The notes beneath the pieces are model-generated. The model did no database searches, was not told the origin of the DNA, and saw only the letters and a program-made list of their open reading frames with translations. A stretch of DNA of 64,000 nucleotides, taken from the NCBI GenBank assembly GCA_041738715.1, contig JBGSPI010000132.1, positions 86,769-150,768 on the forward strand, written 5' to 3'. The position numbers and the translations under genes were made by a program. The DNA comes from Chamaesiphon sp041738715 (GTDB lineage Bacteria; Cyanobacteriota; Cyanobacteriia; Cyanobacteriales; Chamaesiphonaceae). Shown piece by piece: positions 27,341 to 36,196 of this stretch; position 1 is the stretch's first letter, and every line of letters starts with the position of its first letter.

Positions 27341-27374
27341 GATTGGAGATCCAATTTTGATCGATTTCTGACAC

Positions 27375-28295
27375 CTAGCGATCTCCGCAACCAACTTGAC
27401 TCCAATACACTTCCTCCAATCCAACTTGATGATCTTCCGTCATCCAGACTAAACCAGCCTTGGTCACTAGACCATCCGCCAGCGTTACTACAGAAAAATT
27501 ACGCACAGTCCGTTCGATCGTCGAGAGAATGCGCGGACAACGAGCGGCATTGAGGTAAACTGTTCCATTCGGGCGAACGACAATCGGTTGACGGAGGCGT
27601 TCTTTGGTATGCCTGAGTTTGTGGTGCATGTGACCGAAAGTGACGAGGGGAATTGATTTACCCTGAGATTGGAGGATCGAAATCGCCGCCTCAAAATCGG
27701 GGTCGCCATAGTCACCCCCCAACGGTTCGCCCCAATCCTTCCCACAGATTGATTCTGGCTCTTCACCTAGTCCCGTTGGTCCATTATGCCCGATCGCAAT
27801 TAAATGATCGCCAGTAGCACTTTGACCCATCTCCACAATTCGCTGAGTGGATGCAGCAAAACTATTAATCCCATACCGTTCCTCATAAAAGTCGCTGTAT
27901 TTCCACTGGGAACCACCCCAACTAAACGGACGACTACCAATAATTGACAGATTAAATTGGGGTAAATCTAACTTGCCATAACCGACACAACTCACGCCCA
28001 AGAGATCGATTTGCTGCTGCACACGGTCTTCAACAAGTGAATCATAAGGGCGTTTGCTGCGCCCCCAATCGCTGGCAGTATACCAGGCATCATGATTGCC
28101 AAAGATAGCGGCTTTGGGTAGATCTACGGCGGCAATCCGGCTGACTAATTCGACTGCTTCATTGCCAAAGTCGCCCACGAATAGGACTAAATCAACACCC
28201 AAATGTTTGAGGGCGATTTCGTCATCAGCTTCCCATTGATCGTGGACATCGCCAACGATCGCAATTTTAATCGGTTGGGGTGGATTTTCTACCAT
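27375..28295 (-). CDS. Metallophosphoesterase (TIGR04168-type)
   Basis: 306 residues from ATG 28295; a GTG at 28319 is an alternative. The calcineurin-like metal motifs run in order: IVGDVHDQW (D and H), LFVGDFGNEA, AIFGNHDAWY, AIGHNGPTG and VTFGHMHHKL. The family with this arrangement is found in cyanobacteria and plants and has no settled substrate; it is presumably cytosolic, as there is no signal peptide. It is convergent with the Prk-like gene (34-bp gap). Family confident, substrate unknown. Confidence 0.9.
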   Translation of the reverse strand: MVENPPQPIKIAIVGDVHDQWEADDEIALKHLGVDLVLFVGDFGNEAVELVSRIAAVDLPKAAIFGNHDAWYTASDWGRSKRPYDSLVEDRVQQQIDLLGVSCVGYGKLDLPQFNLSIIGSRPFSWGGSQWKYSDFYEERYGINSFAASTQRIVEMGQSATGDHLIAIGHNGPTGLGEEPESICGKDWGEPLGGDYGDPDFEAAISILQSQGKSIPLVTFGHMHHKLRHTKERLRQPIVVRPNGTVYLNAARCPRILSTIERTVRNFSVVTLADGLVTKAGLVWMTEDHQVGLEEVYWSQVGCGDR

Positions 28296-28327
28296 AGTTT
28301 TGATTCGCACTCGCCTCACTAATTATA

Positions 28328-28445
28328 GGGGATAGAGGATAGAGGGTAGAGAGTAGAGGACAGAGCAGCGTCGCTACTCTTTATCTTTAGGTCGTAAAAC
28401 TAATTTCTACTCTCTCCGTCCTACTCCCTACCCTCTACCCTCTAA
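28328..28445. repeat. Inverted low-complexity repeat (GGGTAGAG / CTCTACCC)
   Basis: A purine-rich left arm (28328-28363, GATAGAG/GGTAGAG units) and a pyrimidine-rich right arm (28406-28445) are imperfect reverse complements and could fold into a long hairpin. It sits between the divergent metallophosphoesterase and NlpC/P60 genes. The rest of the 335-bp gap has no gene that I can see. A similar short element occurs at 42284-42328. Confidence 0.65.
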
Positions 28446-28630
28446 ATTTGTGATAGTCGATCGCTATTTTTGGGTAATTTAACTGTAACTGTGGGTAAAT
28501 TTTATACAATGTACCTGGATCGGCCGATGAAACTGCCGATGAGAATACCTCGTCTCGATTTGAGATCTGGTCTACACGTTTTCTAGTACTTGCTCACATT
28601 AATTCCAGCGTGCTATTGAAAGAGTTACTT

Positions 28631-29134
28631 ATGTACCAAAAAATTCTGGTTTGTGCCTTATTGATCAATTGTGCTGCTCTACCTGGAACTGCGGCACCAG
28701 AGGATAATGACTTAACTCCACAGGATCTCAGGACTGTTGTAGATCGAGCTAAACAGTGGGAAGGAACGCGCTATCGTTATGGCGGTAAGGATAAAAATGG
28801 CATTGACTGTTCCCATTTTGTCTTTGCGGTTTACAACCATGTGTTTGAGGGTCATAGCTACCGGATGGCGGCTGAATATTTAAAAGATCCCAATTTTTCC
28901 ATTACCTCATCACCCCATGTTGGCGATCTGATTGTCTTTCCTGGGGTGGGTGGCGCATCGGATCATGTCGGTATTATTACTGATATAAGAGGTAAGAAAT
29001 TTATCGGCTCTCAATCTAGTACTGGAGTCAAAGAGACTAGCTATGCTAGCGGTACTTATTGGGGCAAACGTCCTTATAAGATTTTGACACTACTACCGCC
29101 GCAGGACTCAACCGCAACTTCTTCGCGATTATAG
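28631..29134 (+). CDS. NlpC/P60 family secreted cysteine peptidase
   Basis: About 167 residues from ATG 28631, which places a signal peptide (to about TAAPE) at the N-terminus; GAAAGAG lies 6 nt upstream. A GTG at 28610 would add seven residues. The NlpC/P60 domain has the catalytic Cys in GIDCSHFVF, the YRYGG entry motif and the His in SDHVGIIT. These enzymes cut the gamma-D-glutamyl-diaminopimelate bond in peptidoglycan peptides. No SH3 or LysM targeting domain is present, so it is a single-domain form. Confident family call. Confidence 0.88.
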   Translation: MYQKILVCALLINCAALPGTAAPEDNDLTPQDLRTVVDRAKQWEGTRYRYGGKDKNGIDCSHFVFAVYNHVFEGHSYRMAAEYLKDPNFSITSSPHVGDLIVFPGVGGASDHVGIITDIRGKKFIGSQSSTGVKETSYASGTYWGKRPYKILTLLPPQDSTATSSRL

Positions 29135-29152
29135 TATAAATCTAATTGGCAA

Positions 29153-30358
29153 CTACGGCTGAGAGCTATGCTTGCAAAAATTTTGATAGTCTCGCTGGAC
29201 TTGTTGGGCGTATTTCTGCCCATAAGTTAGTATTTCTGGTTGCCAATTTAGATTATCACCAAAAGCCATCAAGTCATCAGCGATCGCCGCACCGGATTTG
29301 CCACTCCCATGTAGATGGGCAGAAGCCGTGACTTGTGCCATGATATCGATCAGTCGCTCTAACTGTATGCAGGTAAATTTACCAGGTTTTAAGGTAATCT
29401 TATCCTGAGTTGGTTGGAGTTCGCGTAAGAAATAGCTACTCCCATTCATGTCGATTGCTGCGGCTAAAGCTGGTGGTGCTGATTGAACTAGTTGTTGAAT
29501 TTTCATCACTCTGGTTGCTTGGTTCGACCATTGCGGTTGCACTTTGGTAAGATATGCTTGAAGTGTGGATGTTGGTTGTTGTTTAAAGTCTAGTAGATAA
29601 TTCCGATCGGGTGAACCTTTGCCGACTACTAAGATTAAATAGCGATCGAGTCCTAAACTACCTGTTCCGGCTACTCTAAATCCAATATCTAAGATTTCAA
29701 AAAAATCCGAATCTGGTCGAGTTTGCGCCCATTTATCGATTGTTTGCTTAACTCGATCATAGCTCTGTTGATTAATTTTTAATATTTTTTGATCATCAAA
29801 TTTTAGGTGCCGACACTCATTAATTAATTCGGTGCGTTCTTCTAATAAATTTAGGCGATTGCGCTGCTGGAGATTGACTAGTAAATTCTCCACAATCCCA
29901 TGCGCATTATCAGCGACAATTGACCTAATTTGACCTGTCTTCAGCGCAGTTGCATAACTAGCCAGATAAGCTTTTGCTAAGATTTGGGCATCTGCTGGAG
30001 AAATCTCTAAACTATCAGCCGCAACAAAAATGCTTGTGACTAATCGGGTTAAGTCCCAGGTAGATCGAGCGAGTGCGCCTTCATCAAAATCATTAATGCC
30101 AAAATATATTTGGCGATCGTCACCCTTGTATGTGCCAAAATTTTCTAGATGCAAGTCTCCACAAATCCAGACAAATGGAGCTAAATGACGAATCGGCGTT
30201 GCTGCTAGATCGTGATAGAATAGATGAGAAGTGCCCCGAAAAAATGTGAATGAATTTTTACGTAGATTTGCATACTTACGGGGCAAAATTATCGGGTTGC
30301 GGTGGCGATTAAATAGTTGAACCAGTTCCCAGACATTTCGATCAAGCATAAAATTCAT
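29153..30358 (-). CDS. DUF2252 domain-containing protein
   Basis: 401 residues from ATG 30358. The frame runs on to 30424, but that would overlap coaE and adds a non-family N-terminus. DUF2252 proteins have a kinase-like (aminoglycoside phosphotransferase-like) fold; blocks seen are FFRGTSHLFYHDL, VWICGDLHLENFGTYKG, FGINDFDEGALARSTWDLTRL and VVGKGSPDRNYLLDFKQ. The HLEN and NDFD blocks resemble the catalytic and metal motifs of such kinases. Substrate unknown. Divergent from coaE with only 13 bp between start codons, so their promoters must overlap the opposite coding sequences. Confidence 0.88.
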   Translation of the reverse strand: MNFMLDRNVWELVQLFNRHRNPIILPRKYANLRKNSFTFFRGTSHLFYHDLAATPIRHLAPFVWICGDLHLENFGTYKGDDRQIYFGINDFDEGALARSTWDLTRLVTSIFVAADSLEISPADAQILAKAYLASYATALKTGQIRSIVADNAHGIVENLLVNLQQRNRLNLLEERTELINECRHLKFDDQKILKINQQSYDRVKQTIDKWAQTRPDSDFFEILDIGFRVAGTGSLGLDRYLILVVGKGSPDRNYLLDFKQQPTSTLQAYLTKVQPQWSNQATRVMKIQQLVQSAPPALAAAIDMNGSSYFLRELQPTQDKITLKPGKFTCIQLERLIDIMAQVTASAHLHGSGKSGAAIADDLMAFGDNLNWQPEILTYGQKYAQQVQRDYQNFCKHSSQP

Positions 30359-30371
30359 CGCTCTAGTAAAT

Positions 30372-30965
30372 ATGCGGCTAATTGGAATTACAGGGGGAAT
30401 CGGTACCGGGAAAAGTACCGTCACTAATTATTTGCAGACACGTTACAAGTTGCCAATTTGGGACGCGGATCTCTATGCTCGATCAGCTGTAGCTCTTGGC
30501 TCCCCAATCTTGCAGGAAATCAGTCAACGCTATGGTATGGACATTTTACAACCAGACGGGACACTCGATCGTCGCCATTTGGGTGCAATTATCTTTGGGA
30601 AACCGGATGAGCGTCAGTGGTTAGAAGGGCAAATTCATCCTTATGTCCGTAGTTGTTTTGAGACTGAAATTCGGCATTTCGATGTCAATGGTACCGCAGT
30701 CCTAGCGATTCCATTGTTATTTGAGGCACAGATGACTGACTTAGTGACAGAAATTTGGGTGGTTAGTTGCGATCGAGCGACCCAACTCCGCCGAATTGTC
30801 GAACGTGATACTTTGACGGAAACTGCTGCTCAAACCCGGATTGACAGTCAAATGCTTTTAAGCGAAAAAGCAGCCCTAGCAGATGTTAATCTAGATAACT
30901 CAACTACTATAGCAGACTTAGAACGCCAAATCGATCGAGCGATCGACCCTAGCCCTAATCCGTAA
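30372..30965 (+). CDS. coaE: Dephospho-CoA kinase
   Basis: 197 residues. It phosphorylates the 3'-hydroxyl of dephospho-CoA in the last step of CoA synthesis. The P-loop GITGGIGTGKST opens the protein; WDADLYAR, DRRHLGAIIFG, and the lid region QLRRIVERD with later RIDSQM follow the family. Length is typical. The start ATG 30372 lies 13 bp from the start of the divergent DUF2252 gene. Very confident. Confidence 0.95.
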   Translation: MRLIGITGGIGTGKSTVTNYLQTRYKLPIWDADLYARSAVALGSPILQEISQRYGMDILQPDGTLDRRHLGAIIFGKPDERQWLEGQIHPYVRSCFETEIRHFDVNGTAVLAIPLLFEAQMTDLVTEIWVVSCDRATQLRRIVERDTLTETAAQTRIDSQMLLSEKAALADVNLDNSTTIADLERQIDRAIDPSPNP

Positions 30966-31098
30966 ATACCGATATAATTCAGAGATTGGGATTTTAAGAA
31001 CTTCAGCTAAGTAGAGCGATCGCCATGAAAATTTTTAATCAGTTCAGATAAGATATTTCCACCTTGTAATGGTGCAAAAAAAATTAACCAAAGTGTAA

Positions 31099-32196
31099 GT
31101 GTTATATCCCCAACCTTTAGATTCATTAGCTAGGGGGACATGGTTTAAACTCATCTGTGGTGCTAGCTTTGGGCATTTACCTGCCATCCGTAATCTGGCG
31201 ATCGCCTATACATTAGCTGGAGCCGATTGTATTGATGTAGCTGCCGATTTAGCAGTAATCGCGGCAGCCAGAGACGGGGTAAATATTGCCCATAAATTAG
31301 CCCAGGCAAATCAAGATCGAGGCAATGCGATCGCGAATTTGCCCTGGCTGACGGTGAGTTTAAATGATGGTACCGACCCCCATTTTCGCAAAGCCGAATT
31401 CGATCCGGCCCAGTGCCCAGCAGATTGTCCGCGCCCATGCGTAGGGATTTGTCCGGCTGATGCGATCGAATTTACCCCCAGCCAGACAGGAATCATCGAT
31501 AATCGTTGCTATGGTTGCGGTCGATGCCTACCAATTTGTCCATTAGGCTTAATTACCACCCGCGATCGAACGGCAACACCAGAGAGCATCATTCCCGATC
31601 TAATGGCAGGTAATATCGACGCGATCGAAATTCACACCCAACCAGGACATCTAGCTGATTTCCAACGATTGTGGCGAAAACTAGCACCCGTCGCCCATCA
31701 CCTCAAACTGCTCGCGATTAGTTGTCCCGACGATCCAGAATTAATTCCCTACCTGCGATCGCTATTCAACACCTTAGTCGCCACTTATCACCCCCAACCA
31801 TTACCATTTAGCTTATTGTGGCAAACCGATGGGAGACCGATGAGTGGAGATATCGGTGCGGGGACAACTCATGCAGCCATTAAATTAGGTGAAAAGGTAC
31901 TAAAAGCTGGACTACCTGGCTACATCCAACTAGCTGGCGGCACGAACCATTACACCGTACCCAAATTACAAGAATTAGGACTTTTACCTACCCCCACCAA
32001 TCACCAATACATCAACGGTGTCGCCTATGGCAGCTATGCTCGCGTCCGATTGTCCTCGATTCTCGATCGATTAGACACTCAGCCAACTCATCCGAACAAA
32101 CTCGAAGCCCACCCCGAACTCCTCACCGCAGCCGTCACTCTAGCGCGAGAACTAGTCAAACAATTGAAACAACCCACTTTTGCATCCAGTTATTAA
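31099..32196 (+). CDS. ldpA: Light-dependent period protein LdpA, Fe-S protein
   Basis: 365 residues. The N-terminus TWFKLICGASFGHLPAIRNL and ADCIDVAAD match the cyanobacterial LdpA family. Two ferredoxin-type cluster motifs follow near residue 115-155: CPADCPRPCVGICPADAI and CYGCGRCLPICPLGL. In Synechococcus elongatus LdpA is an iron-sulfur protein that carries redox (light) input to the KaiABC clock. The start is GTG 31099; no ATG fits. It is followed by repeat DNA and ycf45. Confident assignment; kai genes are not in the window. Confidence 0.92.
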   Translation: MLYPQPLDSLARGTWFKLICGASFGHLPAIRNLAIAYTLAGADCIDVAADLAVIAAARDGVNIAHKLAQANQDRGNAIANLPWLTVSLNDGTDPHFRKAEFDPAQCPADCPRPCVGICPADAIEFTPSQTGIIDNRCYGCGRCLPICPLGLITTRDRTATPESIIPDLMAGNIDAIEIHTQPGHLADFQRLWRKLAPVAHHLKLLAISCPDDPELIPYLRSLFNTLVATYHPQPLPFSLLWQTDGRPMSGDIGAGTTHAAIKLGEKVLKAGLPGYIQLAGGTNHYTVPKLQELGLLPTPTNHQYINGVAYGSYARVRLSSILDRLDTQPTHPNKLEAHPELLTAAVTLARELVKQLKQPTFASSY

Positions 32197-32199
32197 TCT

Positions 32200-32275
32200 G
32201 GGGGACTGGGGGACTGGGAGACTAGGGGACTAGGGACAGCGGATTCACTTTCCACTTTCCACTTTCCACTTTCCC
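32200..32275. repeat. Tandem repeats of GGGGACT and TTCCACT units
   Basis: The spacer between ldpA and ycf45 has about five GGGGACT/GGGGACTA units followed by four TTTCCAC units. This is the same class of heptamer-like STRR repeat seen near 40607 and inside mutL. Confidence 0.8.
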
Positions 32276-32313
32276 CTAATTCTCAATATCTCAATTCACC
32301 ACAACCAGCCCTA

Positions 32314-34065
32314 ATGGACGAAAATTTAAGTTTAGGTAGAATGCAAATCACCGATGACCTCAGCCAATTATTGGCAGTGTTACCGGAATCAATTCGGACA
32401 ACCCTAGAACAACATCCCAAACTCAGTACACTGATTGAAGTCGTCATGGACTTGGGACGTTATCCAGAAGCAAGATTTCCCGATGGCGCAGAATATCTCA
32501 GTCAAATACCGATTAACAAAGCCGAACTTCAGTATTGTACCGATCGAGTCGGCACCTTTAGCGGTGACAATCGAGCCGGCATCGAACGCACCCTGCACCG
32601 GATTAGCTGTATGCGGAATCGCACAGGTGAAATCGTCGGTTTAACCTGTCGCGTCGGTCGGGCAGTTTATGGCACGATTAACATGATTCGCGACTTGGTA
32701 GAAACAGGAAAATCGATTCTGATGCTCGGTCGTCCCGGCGTGGGCAAAACCACCGCACTCAGGGAAATTGCCCGAGTTCTCGCCGACGAACTCCACAAAC
32801 GGGTCGTAATTATCGACACCAGTAATGAGATTGCTGGGGATGGTGATATTCCCCATCCCGCCATCGGTAAAGCGCGGCGGATGCAAGTCGCCCGCCCCGA
32901 ATTGCAGCATCAAGTAATGATCGAAGCAGTCGAAAACCACATGCCCGAAGTCATCGTCATCGACGAGATTGGGACAGAATTAGAAGCGATCGCCGCGCGG
33001 ACGATCGCCGAACGGGGAGTACAATTAGTCGGTACCGCCCACGGTAATCGCCTCGAAAACCTGCTCAAAAATCCCACCCTCTCCGACCTCATCGGCGGCA
33101 TTCAAGCCGTCACCCTCGGCGATGATGAAGCTCGTCGTCGCGCCTCCCAAAAAACTGTCCTCGAACGCAAAGCTCCACCCACCTTTGAAATCGCCGTCGA
33201 AATGCAGGAACGCCACCGCTGGGTAGTGCATGATGATGTTGCCGATATGGTCGATACCCTATTGCGCGGTCGCCAACCGACACCCCAAGTGCGGACGGTT
33301 AATAATGAGGGTAAAGTCACGATTACTCGCGAACTGCCTGATATGGGCAAGAATGGTTTATTACCGCCGCCAAATACCCCGCAAACGACCCGTGGCTGGC
33401 GATCAAGTGGCAGAATGGAGCCAGTACCGACTTTGGCAACCAACGCCTCACAAGCGACATTAGAGGCAGATCTGGGCTTCTCTCAACTGCTAGATCAAAA
33501 CTGGGATAGCGATGAGGCGATGATGTACGCGGGGGCAACTACTGCTGGTCATGGCGAAGAGTTACCACTCCATGTCTATCCCTACGGAATTGGGCGGGAA
33601 CAATTAGAGCAAGTCATTGAAGTGTTGAATCTCCCAGTGATCTTGACTAAGGATATGGGTAATGCTGATGCGGTGTTAGCACTGCGGACGCATATCAAGA
33701 ATCACGCTAAATTACGCCAGATTAGTAAGGTGCGCCAAGTACCGATTTACAGCGTTAAATCCGGCACGATTCCCCAAATTACCCGAACACTGCGGCGAAT
33801 GTTGCATATGGACGACCCTGGTATACCAGAAGAAGCCGATTTCCGGTTGTTTACCCAGCATGGTAGTGAGGATGAGGTCGAAGCACTAGAGGAAGCCAGA
33901 CTTGCTGTGGAGCAAATTGTAATTCCAAAAAGTCAACCCGTCGAATTATTACCTCGATCGAGTAGTGTCCGCAAGATGCAACATGAGTTGATCGAACATT
34001 ATCATCTCAAATCGGCAAGTTTTGGCGAGGAACCTAATCGGCGATTACGGATTTTCCCAGCTTAA
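32314..34065 (+). CDS. Ycf45-like AAA ATPase with R3H domain
   Basis: 583 residues. An N-terminal helical domain (about 1-120) precedes a P-loop ATPase of the SpoIIIAA/Ycf45 type: GRPGVGKTTALREIARVL near residue 142, IIDTSNEIAGDGDIPH, VIVIDEIGTELEA and TAHGNRLENL. The C-terminal ~60 residues form an R3H single-strand nucleic acid-binding domain (MQHELIEHYHLKSASFGEEP). Ycf45 is conserved in cyanobacteria and red-algal plastids, with no firm function; the combination suggests nucleic-acid-linked ATPase activity. Start ATG 32314. Confident. Confidence 0.9.
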   Translation: MDENLSLGRMQITDDLSQLLAVLPESIRTTLEQHPKLSTLIEVVMDLGRYPEARFPDGAEYLSQIPINKAELQYCTDRVGTFSGDNRAGIERTLHRISCMRNRTGEIVGLTCRVGRAVYGTINMIRDLVETGKSILMLGRPGVGKTTALREIARVLADELHKRVVIIDTSNEIAGDGDIPHPAIGKARRMQVARPELQHQVMIEAVENHMPEVIVIDEIGTELEAIAARTIAERGVQLVGTAHGNRLENLLKNPTLSDLIGGIQAVTLGDDEARRRASQKTVLERKAPPTFEIAVEMQERHRWVVHDDVADMVDTLLRGRQPTPQVRTVNNEGKVTITRELPDMGKNGLLPPPNTPQTTRGWRSSGRMEPVPTLATNASQATLEADLGFSQLLDQNWDSDEAMMYAGATTAGHGEELPLHVYPYGIGREQLEQVIEVLNLPVILTKDMGNADAVLALRTHIKNHAKLRQISKVRQVPIYSVKSGTIPQITRTLRRMLHMDDPGIPEEADFRLFTQHGSEDEVEALEEARLAVEQIVIPKSQPVELLPRSSSVRKMQHELIEHYHLKSASFGEEPNRRLRIFPA

Positions 34066-34181
34066 TTCCCCATTGTGACATCAGCACAGGGTTAGCAACC
34101 GATCGTCATAATATTTAGAGCGAATTTAGCGACGACACGTGTGTAACAATGCTGTTCTAGTTTCTATCCTCAAGACACCTA

Positions 34182-35135
34182 ATGGCGATCGACTATTCTC
34201 CCTGTTCTACTCCAGTTGCTTTTATTATCTTCAATCGTCCCATAGCTACCAGCCGAGTGTTCGAGGCAATTAGAGCGGCACGCCCTCAACAATTATTTGT
34301 AATTGCTGATGCTCCACGGCGAGATCGTCCTGAGGATATCGCTAAATGTGCCGCAACTCGGGCAATTATCGATCGGGTTGATTGGGATTGTCAGGTATTT
34401 AAAAACTATGCGGAACAAAATTTGGGATGTGGATTGCGTCCAGCTAGTGGTCTAGAATGGGTTTTCCAACAGGTGGAGACTGCGATTATCCTGGAAGATG
34501 ACTGTTTGCCCGATCCGACCTTTTTCCCCTATTGCACAGAGCTATTAGCTCGTTATCAGGACAATCCGCGCATCGGACACATTTCTGGTAATAATTTCCA
34601 ATTTGGACAGCAACGGGGTGAGTATAGTTATTTTTATTCTCGTTATACTCACCACTGGGGTTGGGCAACATGGCGCAGAGCTTGGCAGCACTTTGATTAC
34701 GATCTGCATAAATGGCCGGAATTGCAGACTACTGATTGGCTTGATTGTTTACTTGATACTCCCGCTGCTGTAAGTTACTGGCGACAAATTTTTGACGAGG
34801 TCTATCGAGGTGATAAGTTACATATTTGGGACTATCAATGGACGTTTGCTTGCTGGCTATCGGACAGTTTATCTATCCTCCCTCAAGTAGATTTAGTTTC
34901 AAATATCGGATTCAATATTGATGGTACTCATACAGTCCGCGAAAATCAATTTGCTAATTTACCATTAGGCTCGATCGAATTTCCCTTACAACACCCACCT
35001 GAAATTATCCGCGATCGTGATGCCGATATGTTTGTTCAATCAAGTAAGTTCAATCTCGATCTCTGCTCCAGATTAAAACGTAAACTATATTGGCATCGAT
35101 TGCTCCAGACAATTAGGGTAAACGGTAAACGGTAA
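34182..35135 (+). CDS. GT-A type glycosyltransferase (HlpA-like)
   Basis: 317 residues. A GT-A Rossmann-like core begins at TPVAFIIFNRPIATSRVFEAI; the metal-binding acidic cluster is IILEDDCLPDP, and a later SRYTHHWGWATWRRAW block is typical of this family of sugar transferases (annotated as hemolytic-protein-like). It probably adds a sugar to a surface glycan. It is the first of several glycan-related genes up to 40.5 kb. No signal peptide or membrane segment, so cytosolic or peripheral. Donor and acceptor unknown. Confidence 0.85.
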   Translation: MAIDYSPCSTPVAFIIFNRPIATSRVFEAIRAARPQQLFVIADAPRRDRPEDIAKCAATRAIIDRVDWDCQVFKNYAEQNLGCGLRPASGLEWVFQQVETAIILEDDCLPDPTFFPYCTELLARYQDNPRIGHISGNNFQFGQQRGEYSYFYSRYTHHWGWATWRRAWQHFDYDLHKWPELQTTDWLDCLLDTPAAVSYWRQIFDEVYRGDKLHIWDYQWTFACWLSDSLSILPQVDLVSNIGFNIDGTHTVRENQFANLPLGSIEFPLQHPPEIIRDRDADMFVQSSKFNLDLCSRLKRKLYWHRLLQTIRVNGKR

Positions 35136-35211
35136 AGGAACAGTTGACAGTTGACCCTTCTCTTCTCTTCTCTTCGAGACGCTGTGCCTCCGTCAGGCTA
35201 CCGCCAACGCA

Positions 35212-35264
35212 GAGCTTATCGTAAGCGCAAAGCGCAGCCTGCGCTTTGCGCTTACGATAAGCTC
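35212..35264. repeat. 53-bp near-perfect palindrome
   Basis: Two 26-bp arms, perfectly complementary, flank a single central base; the arms contain GCTTATCGTAAGCGCAAAGC. Just before it, CTCTTCGAGACGCTGTGCC belongs to a repeat family familiar from cyanobacterial spacers. It lies between the two glycosyltransferase genes and could act as a cruciform, transcription terminator or repeat insertion. Confidence 0.85.
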
Positions 35265-35307
35265 AGGGCAGGCAGTTGACAGTCCCCCAGTCCCCCGTCC
35301 CCCTGAC

Positions 35308-36168
35308 ATGCCGAGTATTGCCGCAATAATTCCGACATTTAACCGACAAGCTAAATTATTGAGATTTCTGGAATTAATTCGCCAGCAAACATGTCCTAAT
35401 TTACAGATTATTGTCGTCGATTCTGGGTCGATCGATGGCACGCCAGATTTAGTCACAGAAAAATTTCCTGAAGTTAGTTTAGTTCAGGTAAGCGATCGCA
35501 ATTTTTGGGCTGGGGCAACTAATGCTGGCGTGAAACTAGCACTCGATCGTCAAATTGATTTTATTCTGACAATTAATGATGATGCTGTTATTCAGCCCGA
35601 TCATATCAAAAATATGGTCGATTTAGCCCAAAAATATCAGCTATCTATTTTGGGAAATCGCATTGATTATCTCACACCAAATAATCAGGTGTGGTCATTA
35701 GGTACTTATTCTGACTGGGGTACAGATCGATTTTTAAAAATTGCTTATAACGATCTAGATTTAGCTGAAATTCCTAGTGAAATTTTAGCCCAAGAGTTAA
35801 TTCATGTTGATGCTTTACCAGGTAATGGTGTCCTGATAAATCGATCGGTATTTGAGCAAATCGGTTTATACAATACCACATTTTGTCCCCACTATCATGC
35901 TGACTCTGAATTGATTGTGCGCGCTAAACAAGTTGCCAATATTGATGCTTGGATTGCGCCACAAATCGTTTTACAAAATGATTTTAGTAACGATCAAAAG
36001 CAGATACCCGCTAAAAATTTGGCTGGTTTGAAGTATATATTTTTTCATCCTAAGTCTCATTTATTTATGCTGCCAATCTTGTACATAATTTGGCAATATT
36101 GTCCTCCAGCCAAAAAGATATCAACTTTGCTAGCATTGTCTAGAAGATTTCACAAGATGAAAAATTAA
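35308..36168 (+). CDS. Family 2 glycosyltransferase
   Basis: 286 residues. GT2 fold: IAAIIPTFNRQAKLLRFLEL, IIVVDSGSIDGT, and the metal-binding acidic stretch LTINDDAVIQPDHI. The central block NGVLINRSVFEQIGLYNTTF and HYHADSELIVRAKQ place the catalytic aspartate. It resembles rhamnosyl- or glucosyl-transferases of O-antigen and exopolysaccharide clusters. A weakly hydrophobic C-terminal stretch (MLPILYIIWQY) may touch the membrane. It is separated from the upstream glycosyltransferase by repeat DNA only. Sugar specificity unknown. Confidence 0.9.
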   Translation: MPSIAAIIPTFNRQAKLLRFLELIRQQTCPNLQIIVVDSGSIDGTPDLVTEKFPEVSLVQVSDRNFWAGATNAGVKLALDRQIDFILTINDDAVIQPDHIKNMVDLAQKYQLSILGNRIDYLTPNNQVWSLGTYSDWGTDRFLKIAYNDLDLAEIPSEILAQELIHVDALPGNGVLINRSVFEQIGLYNTTFCPHYHADSELIVRAKQVANIDAWIAPQIVLQNDFSNDQKQIPAKNLAGLKYIFFHPKSHLFMLPILYIIWQYCPPAKKISTLLALSRRFHKMKN

Positions 36169-36196
36169 CTCCGGTGTCAATTATTTAAATTATCTC

